The position numbers and the translations under genes are program-made. From contig CM060848.1 in NCBI GenBank assembly GCA_030737835.1, forward strand, positions 31,230,737 through 31,294,736: a stretch of 64,000 nucleotides of DNA. Direction: 5' to 3'. The DNA is from Acorus gramineus. Taxonomy: Eukaryota; Streptophyta; Magnoliopsida; Acorales; Acoraceae. Of the stretch, positions 44,009 through 56,436 are shown piece after piece (within the stretch, counting starts at the first letter, position 1; the number at the start of each line of letters is the position of its first letter). Below the pieces are notes generated by a model. It made no database searches. It was not told the DNA's origin and saw nothing but the letters and a program-made list of their open reading frames with translations.

Positions 44009-47000
44009 TGTTATGCCTGTGTCATTTGGAGCCATTTCGGTTAAGCCTTGGTCACATCTGGGTCATTCAGGGCCTTTTCTTTTTTTCGATCGGAGTCGCT
44101 AAAATTTTGGCTTTTAGCCACCTGCGGGAGTTAGAGCACTCTGATTGGAAATCTAACTGCATATTATGGGTCCTGGTACCGTTTAGTACTACCCATAAAA
44201 ATTTCATCGAATTCCGGTAACGTTTTGAAAAATATGCAGTTCCGAATCGCATCCGGGTTTGGCCGTTACTGGGTTTCGGTGGGCAAGATATTTTCGAGTG
44301 TGTGGTGCTTCTCTGCACGCTTCCCAATAAAACAAAAATAAGTGGTTGAGTGAGGGTGAGCCTAACCCTAACCTCACCACCCCCTTATGGTCACCCCTAA
44401 ACACTATTTGGGCATGGAAATGACCATTTTGCCCTCTCTCTCTCTCTCCCTCTCTCCCAACTCGTGGATCTCTCTTTCTCTCCCTCTCTTGGTCTCTTTT
44501 TCCTCTCTTTGTGTGTGGAGAAGGAGGAGGAAGAAGCAAAGGAAGGAGAAGGTGAAGGAGGAAGTGCAAGGTGTGTGTGTTTGTGCATGTGTTGTTGTTG
44601 TTGTGGTTTCTCCTCTCTCAAGCACCCTCTCATGTCTTCCCCCCCCCCCCTGATTTGCAGCCAAAGAAGGCTGAGGAGGGCTGTGGAGGTGGTGGTAGTG
44701 GTGGTGGTGGTTGAGGTGGTTGCGGGTGCATCGAGGGCCCCCGAATCTCCCCCTTCATTCCCCCTCCCTAGGTGAGCTCTTCCCCTTCTTTTCTTGGTTT
44801 TTTCATGGCTTAGGGGTTGTGGGGAAGTCATGCATGCTAGGTAGTTGGTTTAGGGTGAGTGAGAAGTGTGGGGGAGGGGTTAAAGGGGTTAAAAGGGTGC
44901 TGGGCGCGCGCGCGGGTCTGTCCGCGCGCGTGCGCGCGCAGACGCGCGCGCAGAGGGGCCCTGGCAGGCGCAGGCGGGCGCGCATGCGCGTGGGCGCACG
45001 GGTGCTCACGGAGCGGGCGCGCGGGTGCGCGCGGACGCGGGCAGCGAGCGGGGTGCGCTCAGGGTGTGCGCGAGAGTGCGCGCAGGCGCGCGAGAGCGTG
45101 CGCACGCGCGGGGCAGTGGGTCTAGGCGTGCGTCTGGGCATGCGGCAAGGTGCCAGTGCGCGCGCGTGTGCGTGCGTGTTTGTGCGCGTGCTGGGGCATG
45201 CGTGGGGCTGCCCAGGGTCTCGGGTAGGTGCTGGGACACTTGGGCATGCGTGCGTACGTGCGTGCTCGCATGCGTGCGAGCCCGTATGCGTGCATGTCTA
45301 AGTCTTAGGCATTTCTAGTAATTTCTAAGTGTTATAATGTGTTGTTACTCACCAAATTTGATGCCCTTACCTTACAGATGGGATGCGCGAAGTCCCGGGT
45401 TGAGGTGAGTGGTTTGGTCCAATCCCCCCCCCCCTCTCGAGATGCGCTCGACGCGCGTAGTTGTGCGTCGCGCATCGATGGGGCATCCTAGCTATTACTT
45501 CTGTAGATAAGTAGTATGACCATGCTTAGACTATAATATGTTAGATATCTTGCATGCTAGGCTTATATTACATGTATTGTATCCATGTATGAATGATTGT
45601 GTTGCATGCGCCCCACTAGTATGGGCATGTATTGCTGTAATGTGTATTGATGTATAGAATATGGCATGCCTTAGGTAGTATTGTAATACTACTCCCACCA
45701 TATTAATTGGAATATCCAGCATGATTAAGTCTGGGTTAATAACGGGCACCTGCCTACTATTCCCTTGCGATAAGACTCGAGGGCGTGGTGTAGTTGTTGC
45801 GCCCATGCTAATGGGGCAAAGCTATGACCGACTTCATGAGATGATGATCTCTCTCGCCCTCTCCCTCTGCACGGACTGAGTAAGTAGATGCGATTTCCTA
45901 CTCGACTCAGATTCGTTTGGAATATTCACATGCACTTGTTAGTGTGAGAGATCACGCTTAACCCTTCCCTCTTAAGTTGGTGATATCCAACGCATGCTTA
46001 AGTTAGGCCTTGTGTGCTTATGTGATTAATGATCCTGTATGCATGTTGTATGATTTAATATGATGTAAATCTATGATTAGGGAGTATCCCTTTGATTAAT
46101 TGATATGTGATCGTGCATATGGTTCATGCACATAACTAAGATTAAATTCTCCTATAAAATATATGCGCATGTTAAAACTAATTAGGCCTATCTGAAATAG
46201 GTGTGGGTATGACCCGTTGTCGGGTTGTACCTTATTAGTTAGAGCGCTAGCGATGTAATCGCCCCCGTGCATCCGAGCGTTGCACTCGTTTGGAATTAAG
46301 GAGAATTCATTATCTTATCGGTTTTGTTAAACCGGTAGTTGTGGCATTAAGCTAGGCCTACCCGTGCTAGGCGTGTATATGAACCGCCTGTTGGGTTATG
46401 TGCCTTGGGATTATTTCTGCGTGAGAGCAGAGGCAACCCCCTTGTGTCCGAGCGACGCAACCGTGTGGGAGTACAATAGTATTCGATATCATCGATATGT
46501 GATTATTGAGAGTAGTTGTTTTTCCATTGGGTTCGCTTTGCGAACATGGAGTGTTTCCTCCCAATGTCGTCCGTGTTGAAGCGGGCCGGGTTAAAGCTGT
46601 CCTGATAGAGGGCTCCCATCCGTAGGTACCACCGATGCATTCGGAAACGTACTGATCGTGGGAGTATACCAGGTAGAGGCTACCCGGGAGAGGGCTAACG
46701 AATGATATTGCGAGCGTGGAATCGTTCTCCCCTTCGTTGGATCCGATATAGGAACTTCCCGGCGTTGGAAAAACTGTCCTAACAGAGGGCTCCCATCCGT
46801 AGGTACCACCAAGGCGTTCGAAAGTATACTGATCATGGGAGTATACCAGGTAGTGACTACCCGGGGAAAGGGCTACCGGTGGACCAAGGGTGTAGAGGAG
46901 TCTAATCTCTCCAAAAGTCTTATGTCACCTGTAAAGGGTGAGGGTGAGGATGAGGTGAAGACACGTCGCCGGGTGACCCGTTCGTGGTTCGTCCGTTCCT

Positions 47001-47831
47001 ATAGTTGTGGGGTCCGGTTGCGTATCGATGTTCAAAGACATCGTTGGGCAGTTATCTCAATGTAGATGATCCAGTAGTGTTGTGTAGACCAGTAATTCCG
47101 GGTCTCGTCGACCAACGGTATGGTCTCTCCCCAAGAGACCCAAGAGTCTCTCTCCGGGAGTGAGGGTGAGGGTGAGGTTGGTGATCCAGTAGTGTTGTGT
47201 GGACCAGTAATCCCGGGTCTCCTCGACCAACGGTATGGTCTCTCCCCAAAAGACCCAAGAGTCTTCCTCCGGGAGTGAGGGTGAGGGTGAGGTTGGTCGC
47301 GCCGCCGCGTGACCCTGTTATCCATTGGGTTTCTACCCATGTTTTTCCTTGAAAGGAAATTGTGTTAGCATTGAACTGCTGTATGGTGATCGGTTTCCAG
47401 CCACTCACTGAGCTTGTAGCTCACCCCTCGCATACTGTTTCTTTTCAGGGGTAGTGTTGGGCGTGGAGCGGGAGCTTTCTTGTGGCGTGGTCTTATGGGC
47501 GTGGAGCGTTCTTCCGGCGGGTGGCGAGTGCGAGGCTGTCAGCAGTCCTAGAGTCATTTTATGTATTGTAAATCGTGCATGTGGAACAGGTTGTATTTTA
47601 TTTGGACTAGACTTGGCTCTCACAGGACAGTGATTGTGTATTCGAGTCTGTAATAATGTTTTTGGTTTACAGACATTGTTTAAATATTATGCTTTCGCTT
47701 TTCAGTCAGTTATCATTATCTTTGCTTTGCCACCTTGTGTGTTGTTGTTGGAGTCTTTATTGACCTCAGGTATTGATAGCTAATATTTCATTATTGCCAC
47801 GTCTCGGGGACGGCCGCCCTGGGGCGTGACA
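44009..47831 (+). repeat. 3' LTR of the full-length B element
   Basis: This LTR of 3,823 bp is colinear with 37476-41256. Single-base changes are few in most parts, for example about four in the 150 bases after 47450. Repeats differ in number (GTT and C runs, GGGTGA units), and the CpG block at 44895-45250 is strongly rearranged. The first GAATTC of the twin pair is mutated here (GAATTA near 46292). Confidence 0.9.
45378..45404 (+). other. 27-nt cassette in the 3' LTR of the full-length B element
   Basis: Bounded by TACCTTACAG and GTGAGTGG. It begins ATGGGATGCGCGAAG; ten bases present in the 5' LTR (ATCTCGTCGG) are missing, yet an acceptor-like CAG and the donor are kept. Confidence 0.4.
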
Positions 47832-49836
47832 CCTCCGCCTCCATTCGAATAGGTGTACTCCACGGCTATCCAACAAAACCTGCACCTAGCACTTTGAATT
47901 CCAATTTCGAGAGGCTTTCCGTGCTTTGAAGGAAGAAGAGGTATAATTTTGTCTTTTAGCTCTTATAGGATTTTCTTTCGTCGTAGCTCTCTTCTTATGC
48001 CTGTTGTATCTTGTCTTGTAGATGACTTGGAGGCCCTACACGGAGGAAGTAGTCCCGGTGGAGCTATCGCAGGACATCTGACTGATCTTCTTCAATGAGA
48101 TCGTCTTCCATGCGATCAGTCGGGTCGTCCACCAGCTTGGATACCACCAGTGGGTGCCTAACTCTCTGTCGAAGAGTCCTCTGATCCCCGTAGCGGGAAT
48201 TCCTTGGGATACGAACCTCTAGAGGAACTATGCGGTATATGTGACGGGATGGGAGAGGAGAGGAACCCGTCGAATGTCATCCCGAGGTGACAAGCAGTGA
48301 GGACTATATGGTTTGGTTCCGCTAGGAGTATGCGAGCATTCTCGGGACTATGGAGGAGGAGATCCCACACGCCTACGTAAGAAAAGCTGTCACGCCCCAG
48401 GGCGGCCGTCCCCGAGACGCGGCAAGTGTATACATGATATCAGCAGTCTATACAGGAGAACAATAAAATACTCTAAACAACAATTAAAATGACAACACAG
48501 ATGAAAGCAAGGCTGACATGATATATACACAGATAGCGGAAGCTAAAAGACTGAGTCTGTAATCCAAAAACATACTACAGACTCGATACATAATCATATG
48601 TCCTGTGAGAGCCAATATACACACAAACATCCAAATACAATCCAAACTGAGTGCCCAAGCACGGAAATATATACATACAATCAAAAGGATGCTGATGGCC
48701 TCTAAAACTCGAGGGACGTGGCGCTACTCCGCTACTGGTGCAGTCGCTCGGGGAGCTCCTCCTTCAAGTCCGCCTCAGTAATCACTGGAGAAAAATAATT
48801 ATGCGAGGGGTGAGCCACACGCTCAGTGAATAGCACAACCCATGCATCACAGTTCATATTAACCACAATTAATCAGTAAAAGCCTCAAAGTGGCATGAAC
48901 AACAACCATCAAGTGGTTCGCTACATCGCCGAACCACCACACCCTCACCCTCACCCCTCAATAGGTGACATAGGATGTTGGGACTTAATAGGCTGATAAT
49001 CATCCTTACACAAATCCAGTGGGTCGCCACATCGCTGACCCACCACACCCTCACCCTCACCCCTCAATAGGTGACATAGGATATTGGGACTGACTAGGCT
49101 GTTGGTCACCCTTGGTCCACAGATAGTCTCTCCCCACTCCGTAGGCCGCTTGGCCACTCCCACATTCAGCACAGTCCGTCCCAAATCAGGAGGTGCCTAC
49201 TGATGGGAGCCCTCCACGGGACAGCCTTTCTAACGCCGGGGTAGTCTCTAAACGGATCCAACGAAGGGAACAGAACAGCCTACCCATACGCATATGATCC
49301 ACTCGGATCCGCCGACAACACATCTCAACAACTCTAATGTCTTGAATTCTTTAGAATTCCTCCAGGGCGCATAACCAAGATGCGGGGAAAATATAAGATA
49401 ATAATGAGGAAAAGAAACCTTGGGAGGGCAACTTGAGGTCCCCGATATAGGACATCCCGCCAACCAAACAAGGAACACGGAGTACCCTAGCCCGGGTCTC
49501 AATGTTGACCTCGCAAGGCCCCTTAATATTCCCTAAGGCATGCTAAAATATCATAAGGTTTGCATTTAATTTAATAAACCAAACTAATAGGACGCATGCA
49601 TAGGTCGAGGCTTTCCTAGCATGATAACAAGGTGACAGGATGCACAGCTCTTACACATATCCTAAGGGTGCAAGTCCCTAACATACAAGTCTAGGGTGAC
49701 ATGCATTCTACACACTAATCATTCTTGCACAGATTACATATTAATCAGTTAATATCAACTATGCTGGCCCAGGGGAGGACGGTATACGCCCAAGTGCATA
49801 TAACGCCTCCCAACTGGGTTGGGTTGTCCCACTCAC

Positions 49837-49872
49837 CGATAACCGGGTCGTCGCGCGACCGTCCGTCAAGAT
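49837..49872 (-). other. 36-nt cassette in B5
   Basis: On the minus strand it lies between TGTCTTGCAG and GTGAGTGGG; starts ATCTTGACGGACGG and ends GGTTATCG. Only two differences from the B1 cassette were noted. The upstream intron would be 50713-49873, 841 bases. Confidence 0.5.
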
Positions 49873-51040
49873 CTGCAAGACAGGGTAATCAACTTGGTGA
49901 GTAAAATACACAAATACACCAAAAATACACTAAAAATACACAACACTCGGGCAAACGTACATACGGCCTGTACGCAAGCGAGCCCGAGCACCCCAATTCA
50001 ATCCCGAACCCCCGGGCAGCCGTACGCACAGCCACCCGCCCCGAGCGCACAGCCGAGCCCCAGCCCGCGCTCCCAGACGCACTGCCGATCCCAGCCCGCA
50101 CGCCCGGACACCCTGCCGAGTCCCCCCAGGTGCACCGCGCTCTCACTGCGCCCCAGCGCAGCGACTCGCGCGCGCACCCGCACGCCCAGCGCCTCATCGC
50201 CTCGCCCCGCGCGCACCATCAGCTCGCCCAGCGCCCCATCGCCTCCCCCGCGCGCACCACCGGCTCGCCTCACCGCGCGCGCACAGCACGCCTGCGCCTC
50301 TACGCAGCGCTCCGCGCGCACGCCCCCGCACGGCCCCCTACACGCAGCACCCACACGCGGCCCCCTGCGCGCAGCACGCACTGCGCCTCTACGCAGCGCC
50401 CCGCGCGCACGTCCCCGCACGGCGCCCAGCGCGCAGCACCCGCACACTCCTGCTCCACCCGCGCGCACGCCCACGCGCACTCCCGCGTGCCCTGCCAGCT
50501 GCCCTGCCTGCCCTGCTCGCCAGCCTGCCTGCCTGCGCTGCCTGTGCTGCCCGTGCTGCCAGCCTACCCGAGCCAGCCTGCCTGCCTGCCCGAGCCACCC
50601 TACCACCTCTCATCGGCCACCAATGGCCTCCAACAGCCACCAACCACCACCAACACTCAAAACCACCCTCCTAACATGCATCTAAGCAAGAAAAGGAAGG
50701 AAAGAGAGCTTACCCTAGGAGAGGAAAGGAAGGGAAGGGGACCGGGAGCTCTTCGTGCACCGAAACACCTCCCCAAAGACCTCCACCACCAAAACCTCTT
50801 TCAGCCTTCCAAGGGGCTGAAATCAGAGGAGAAAAGAGGGGGTTAGAGGGGTCAAACAAGTGGGAACTCGAATCCGAGACCACCGGTAGATAGATCGGGA
50901 CAAGATCTAACCTTTCTATTCTTTGGGTTTTGAGATCCAAGCCCTCTAGCTAGGTCAAAACCAAGAAAAAGAGAGAGGGGGAGAGAGAAAATCCATTGGA
51001 GAAGAAGATGAATAGTGGGGGAGATATTTTAGATTCCACT

Positions 51041-51050
51041 TATATATAAT
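51041..51050 (-). promoter_or_regulatory. TATA-like element of B5 LTR
   Basis: The minus strand reads ATTATATATAAGTGG, about 430 bases into the LTR and upstream of CT-rich leader sequence. Confidence 0.4.
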
Positions 51051-52619
51051 CCCCACACTTAGATTAGGTTAACTAGGTTTAATTAGGGTTAAGAGAGGAT
51101 TAGAGAAGCTTTAAGTGAGCTTTGACTTGGGTCAACCCAACCACACAAAAAAACAAAAGGGGTTGACCAAGTCATGGGCCCACTTTGACCGAGTCAACTC
51201 TCCCAATGACTTCTCGCTCGGTCAAAACCCGGATACGCCCCGGAACTGTGAAATTCTGGAACGTTACCGGAATTCGATGAAATTTTTGTGAGTGGCTTAG
51301 AATGGCACCAGGACACATAATATGCAGTTAGATTTTCAATCGGAGTCCTCAAACTCAGGATGATAGCTAACAGTCCAAAATTTTAGCGGTTCCGATCGAA
51401 AAACGAAAAAACTCAAAAACTGCCAAAATGCTCCAATGGTTACCAGAAGGCAAAAAGTGACACATATATAACAAAAGCTCTCTCTCTCTCTTTTCTCTGT
51501 CTTTTCTTTCTTCTACTCCATATTAAAAGATGTGTTCTTGGTGCAGGCTGAGCTGAATGAGTTGGAGAAGAAGCTGGAGGTCGCCAATCGACATCTCCAG
51601 GCGAGGACCGAGCAAGTAGAGAATTTGAGAACCCAAAGGCACCGGTTGCAGGACCAGGTGCGAGTCCTTGAGGCCCAGGTGGACGCTCTGTTGAGAGCAA
51701 GGGCTGATGGCACTTCTTCCTCCTCTACTCCTCCTCTGTCCATGGCTTCTGAACGAGAGCTCAGGTTGGCGAGAGAGCAAGTTGTTGCCCGGAGCGAGCT
51801 GCTGGCCATGCGGATGGAGTTCGACCAAGCGAGGGAGATGGCTGCCAGGGCTGAGGAGGAGAGGGACCGGCTAAGATCCGGGATGGCGTCGAGAGAGGAG
51901 GAGTTCACCGTTCTGCGCCGTGAGCGAGACTCTCTCCAGTTAAGGGTGTTAGAGTTGGAGGCATCGGCGGGAGTTCCCGGGGGTTTGATGGGAGATCTAA
52001 TCCGCTCCCTTCAGGCGGCCGGAGATAGGGACCGAGATATGCTTCGGTTGAGTGAGGAGAGACTCCGGGCTGCAGAGGCGAGGGCCAGGGAGCTTGAGGA
52101 GCGGTTGAGGGTGGTCGAGGATCGATCGAGGGGGACGGAGGGTCATCTCCGCCAGAGGTTGGAGATGAAGGACAGGGACAGATCCTCCTCTGGGAGGCTA
52201 CTATGATGGGGAAGCTGGTTGGAGGAGGTTCCATGACTGAAGCGGTCCTCGACCTTCTTCCTCTTGAGCCTGACCACTCGGTCTCTACCTCCCTAGCCAT
52301 CAGAGCTACCTTCAGTCGAGCTTCTCACCCATCATTGACTCGGAGTCGTGGGAAATACGCGAGGGCTATTTCTTCGGTGAGGGAGACTCCCGCTACTCCG
52401 AACACTCCAGAAGTTCAGTCCTCTCATCAGCCACCACCTCCTTCTCAGCTAGGCCAGGATGCTCCTCCTTCAACCCAGCCTCCCGCAGACGATGATACTC
52501 CAAGGTATAGCTTTTGTGTCTTGGTTTTGGTAGAAGAATTGTATGTATGGCAACAAATTCACACTTTCTTCTTTTCTTTTGGCTCAGGTGATTATTTTGA
52601 TGATACATAGCTCAAGACA

Positions 52620-54750
52620 TTGGAGTTGAAGCTTTGGATGGATCTCTACTTATTTATCATTTGCTTTTAGTTGAACTTAGGTTTACCTTTCTGTTTTATG
52701 AACAATTCATAATTTCTCTTTTGATGATCTTATGTAAGTGGACATGGGTGTTTTAGTTCTGGTTTAAAAGGGGTATTTATTGGATTTGATTTGGTTTGGT
52801 ATATGTGGAATGGTTTCATATGGTTTTGGTGTTGTGGGTGAATGAAATTGGTGTATTAATGCATGGTTTGGTATATGATTTTGGTTTTTGTTGCCGTCTG
52901 ATTCGTATTTATACAGGTTTTTGGATGCAGATATTTTTGACAGGTCCTACAAAGGTCGAAGAGTTGATTGAACTAGACTGACAGGAACAGGTGGGGCAGC
53001 AGGTGAGGAGCGGCATGTTCAAACAAGCCACCCAGGGTCAGGCAGCTAGTTTGTTTTAGCTGCCCCTGTTCAGGGAAAATATACCAGTGGTGGGCCGGCA
53101 TGTTGTTTTTAGCCGTCCGAATTCCACCGGCTTGTTTGTAGTAGCCGCCCCTTGCCTGGAGCAATTTCCTTTATCTGTCTGCTGCTACTGAAAGTCTTTT
53201 GTGAGTGTTTGTTCAACCTTCAAAACCTGTAAAAACATTCTTTCCATGGACCAAGTGTTAAATCTGTCCGGATTGTACCCCTGCACTGACTTTCAAGCTC
53301 CTCTTGCTTGAATTGTCAAGGGCTACAACCCATCTAAGGTAATTTAAAGTAAAGCAAGGAAAAAAAGTGCGAGAAGCCATGTCCAGCATACAAAGGAGGG
53401 AGCCTAAGTGACTCTAAGTGTGAGAATATGTGAGAATGGAAAAGTCTCAGGTGTGTATGAGAGTGGGGCAGTTTTCCTTCTCAAATGTGTGTGGAAGGGT
53501 ATGAAATGAAAGTAATAGGGGCAATTTTTTTTTGGTGTGGGAGTCAATTGTGGTATTTTGAGAAAATTGAATGCCTAAATGTTTGGAAAAGGAAAATACA
53601 ATCTTATGTATAGGTGTGGGTGACATAAGGGAGCATTTTAATTTTTCAAATGATCTTTTATGTGGGAGGGCAATGTTTTTAATTTTCTAAAGTAAAAGAT
53701 GCCATCAAGTCCTTGAAGAGGGGTCCTTGTGGTCACCTATGTCCAAACCAGGATTGTATTTGAAAGGTGTTGGCTTCAGGTGTCAATTCCTCAAGTTCAT
53801 GGTTCTCAAATGCTTGATCATATTATTCTAAACATGCTGGGAAATCCATGAATGCACCATGATTTAAGTCAAATAAGCTTCCTTTAAACATGCAAGTCTT
53901 TAAGTGAACTCATGTGAGTGTGTGCTGTTGTAGATATAGGAAAAGGTCTATCTTTGGTTGAAATTTTGCCTTTCCAAGTAGACATAGTTCAATTCCAACT
54001 CCATAGCAAAAAATAAAAGAGTGGGGGGTGAATAGGGTAAGAGTAGTATCTTCCTTTGGGGCAATATTTTAGAATTGTCCCAGTGTGGCATATGTCTTTC
54101 TTTCTAGGTCCCTCTGGCTTTCTTCTTTTTATCACTTCTTTATTTGGGTGGAGAGTACAGCCCGCCGGGCGTATACCCATGTTTTGGGTGGAGAGTACAG
54201 TCCGTTTGTTTGGATGTGTACTAGTATAGCCTTTTGTTCAGCATATATTGTGCGTAAAGGAGTTTGCACTTGCTAAAATAGAGAGTTTAACCCGTTGTTT
54301 GGGTGTTGTTTTGATCTTTGGCCTCTCATTGCCTTTCTTTTTTGTTTTGTTTTTGAGGGGGGGTTTTTTCTATTTTTCACCCCTGTTCTTTTTTGCTTCC
54401 CCTCTAGAAGTGTTTATACAGTGCCAGAGTCAGTTTTGGGACATATGCCAGATCCAAGTAATTCCTCATTTTGATATTGGGTTGATACGAGGAAGGGCGA
54501 GAATAAGGGGAGATGCTTTTGGGTTTAAAAAATTGTCCCAGTCTACAGGGCAGGCAATTTTTCCTTAATCAGATAAACCGATTCCTAAGTTATACTGATG
54601 TGATGAAGGTGGCATGAGTGGTGAATATATGAGCTCAAGTAAAGTACAAGTCATCCTTGCGAGTCTTATAATTCTATCATCATGCGCTAATCACTGGAAA
54701 TCGCAGGAAGGAAGAATAATATTTCTCGAGTATTAAGAGTTTTATGCATG
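52620..54750. other. Tat element spacer between antisense gene and integrase end
   Basis: No domain is recognised on either strand. It contains GT-rich and T-rich sequence, a repeated phrase TTTGGGTGGAGAGTACAG (near 54145 and 54185), and scattered AGCCGCCCC/AGCTGCCCC phrases near 53040-53150. It may be the terminal untranslated part of both converging genes. Confidence 0.4.
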
Positions 54751-54751
54751 G

Positions 54752-55019
54752 AATTTCTTTAGATAAAGTGCATCCCACAAACCTGAGACTTCGACTCCTT
54801 CGGCATCCACCAAGCGGTAGGCATTCCCGGAGTAGGCATGGGTGATCACATAGGGTCCCTCCCATGTGGGTTGCAGATTGCCTTTTGGGTGGGGCTATCT
54901 TGATGGCATGATTTGCTTAAGTACTAGCTCCCCAATTTTAAATCTTCTCTCTATTACTTTCTTTTCAAATGCCCTTGCCACCCTCCTCTGGTAGGCCTGG
55001 GCGTGGTCCGCGGCTCTTA
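54752..55019 (-). pseudogene. pol: Integrase C-terminal remnant of the Tat-like element
   Basis: The minus strand reads AQAYQRRVARAFEKKVIERR, then FKIGELVLKQIMPSR, a stop, then WEGPYVITHAYSGNAYRL and VDAEGVEVSGLWDALYLK. This matches the end of Tat/Athila-group pol, where the WEGPY segment lies in the integrase C-terminal domain that contacts DNA. There is at least one stop and no catalytic core upstream; the tandem array occupies that place instead. Confidence 0.8.
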
Positions 55020-55059
55020 ATCTCTCTTTTTTTTTGTGTTTTTGTGGTTCTTCCTTTTT

Positions 55060-56175
55060 TTGTTTTAAGAAAGTATGTAAACAAATATGTACAGGAATTT
55101 AAATGAAAGCTGTTTAGCATTTTTGCTTTGTTTTTTTTTTTTTTTTTGAAAGCATGCAAACAAATATTTATAGGAGTGAGGAATGAAAGCTGTTTAGCAT
55201 TGTATATTTTTGGGTTTTTTTTAGGAAAGCGTGTAAGCAAATATTTACAGGAGAATAAGCTGATAAACAAATGTTTTGGATTTTTTTGTTTTTAGGAAAG
55301 CATGGAAAATATTTACAGAAATTTGAAAGCATAAGCTGATAAACAAATCTTTTGGATTTTTTTGTTTTTAGGAAAGCATGGAAAATATTTACAGGAATTT
55401 GAAAGCATAAGCTGATAAACAAATCTTTTGGATTTTTTTTGTTTATAGGAAGGCATGGAAAATATTTACATGAATTTGAAAGCATAAGCTGATGAACAAA
55501 TCTTTTGGATTTTTTTTGTTTTTAGGAAGGCATGGAAAATATTTACAGGAATTTGAAAGCATAAGCTGATAAACAAATGTTTTGGATTTTTTTCGTTGTT
55601 AAGAAAGCATGAAAAATATTTACAGGAATTTGAAAGCATAAGCTGATAAACAAATCTTTTGGATTTTTTTGTTTTTAGGAAGGCATGGAAAATATTTACA
55701 GGAATTTGAAAGCATAAGCTGATGAACAAATCTTTTGGATTTTTTTTGTTTATAGGAAGGCATGGAAAATATTTACATGAATTTGAAAGCATAAGCTGAT
55801 AAACAAACCTTTGGATTTTTTTCGTTTTTAGGAAAACATGTAAAATATTTACAGGAATTTGAAAGCATAAGCTGATAAACAAATGTTTTGGATTTTTTTC
55901 GTTGTTAAGAAAGCATGAAAAATATTTACAGGAATTTGAAAGCATAAGCTGATAAACAAATCTTTTGGATTTTTTTGTTTTTAGGAAGGCATGGAAAATA
56001 TTTACAGGAATTTGAAAGCATAAGCTGATAAACAAATCTTTTGGATTTTTTTTATTTTTAGGAAAGCATGTAAACAAATATTTACAGGAGTTTGAAAGCA
56101 TAAGCTGATAAACAAATCTTTTGGATTTTTTTTGTTTTTAGGAAAGCATGGAAAATATTTACAGGAATTTTAAAG
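55060..56175. repeat. 77-bp tandem minisatellite
   Basis: About 12 clear units of 76-78 bp, plus two or three degenerate ones at the left end. Landmarks in each unit are GAAAGCATAAGCTGATAAAC, then CTTTTGGATTTTTT, then AGGAAGGCATGGAAAATATT. Neighbouring units differ by few changes, and higher-order similarity between units two to five apart (for example the TTTCGTTGTTAAG variant near 55593 and 55900) suggests multi-unit duplication. The long minus-strand frame here is a by-product of the period. Confidence 0.9.
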
Positions 56176-56436
56176 TATGAAGGCTCACTTGGATGGATCA
56201 GTCCCAGGCTTGTGGATTTGGACCACTTTTTCTAGTCAGCTAGCATTTGTGGGTCGACTCATCTTCGGTGGAGGTTTTGCAAGTTCAGCTCCTTCTTCTC
56301 TTGCCCTCTTAGGTTTTTGCCCCTGACCGAGCATATCTTCGGGTGAGTAATTCTTCATTTTGTACGAGTACATCTCCCATTTGATGCGCATGGCACAGAT
56401 GGTCCAGTTGCGGACTCATGCTCCATTGAAGCGTGC

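Larger units (their letters stand above)
37476..47831 (+). mobile_element. Full-length B-type Ty3/Gypsy chromovirus, non-autonomous
   Basis: Two LTRs (37476-41256 and 44009-47831) enclose PBS, a damaged 2.75-kb interior and a polypurine tract. Flanking TCTCC and CCTCC fit a target duplication with one mismatch. The interior holds remnants of gag start, reverse transcriptase, integrase and the C-terminal end typical of the Tekay/Del lineage, all with many stops, and lacks recognisable protease and RNase H. By eye the LTRs differ by only a few per cent outside repeats, so the element moved relatively recently while its genes were already dead. Confidence 0.9.
48388..51473 (-). mobile_element. 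Solo LTR of family B (B5), in an intron of the antisense gene
   Basis: Left end TGTCACGCCCCAGGGCG; right end, on the minus strand, TGTTATATATGTGTCACTTT. Target duplication AAAGC at 48383-48387 and 51474-51478 is exact. It is closest to B1: same start, same GC block position (49990-50560), same 36-nt cassette, twin GAATTC sites (49344-49359), hairpin near 48808-48832 and TATA-like ATTATATATA (51041-51050). A frame upstream of its donor (50714/50713) ends FPSFPLLG as in B1. Confidence 0.9.
47832..52208 (+). pseudogene. Antisense ORF: plant mobile domain plus coiled coil
   Basis: At least three exons can be read. The first ends FREAFRALKEEE at 47940, before an intron at 47941-48021 (GTATAA...CTTGTAG). 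The second (48022-48376) gives WRPYTEEVVPVELSQD and EIVFHAISRVVHQLGYHQ, then AVYVTGWERRGTRR and EYASILGTMEEEIPHAY, a PMD-like pattern (PF10536 type) with stops. The B5 LTR lies in the second intron, 11 bases after the donor (CCTAC/GTAAG). The third exon starts at 51547 after TTGGTGCAG and codes about 220 residues of charged heptad-like coiled coil (AELNELEKKLEVANRHLQAR and on). A further frame to 52610 is proline-rich. The phase across the second intron is consistent (HAY joins AEL). PMD proteins act in transposon-linked and silencing pathways; the role in Tat elements is unknown. Confidence 0.7.

Noticed and set aside
51513-51908. Minus-strand frames opposite the coiled-coil exon
   Set aside because: They are shadows of the plus-strand frame, which has regular charged heptads and a fitting splice acceptor.
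55168-56101. Long minus-strand frames with repeated PVNIFHAFLKTKK units
   Set aside because: They arise from the 77-bp tandem array. Period changes of one base shift the frame, and there is no start context or homology.
55060-56175. CRISPR-like array
   Set aside because: Units are contiguous with no unique spacers, the repeat is about 77 bp, and the context is plant nuclear.
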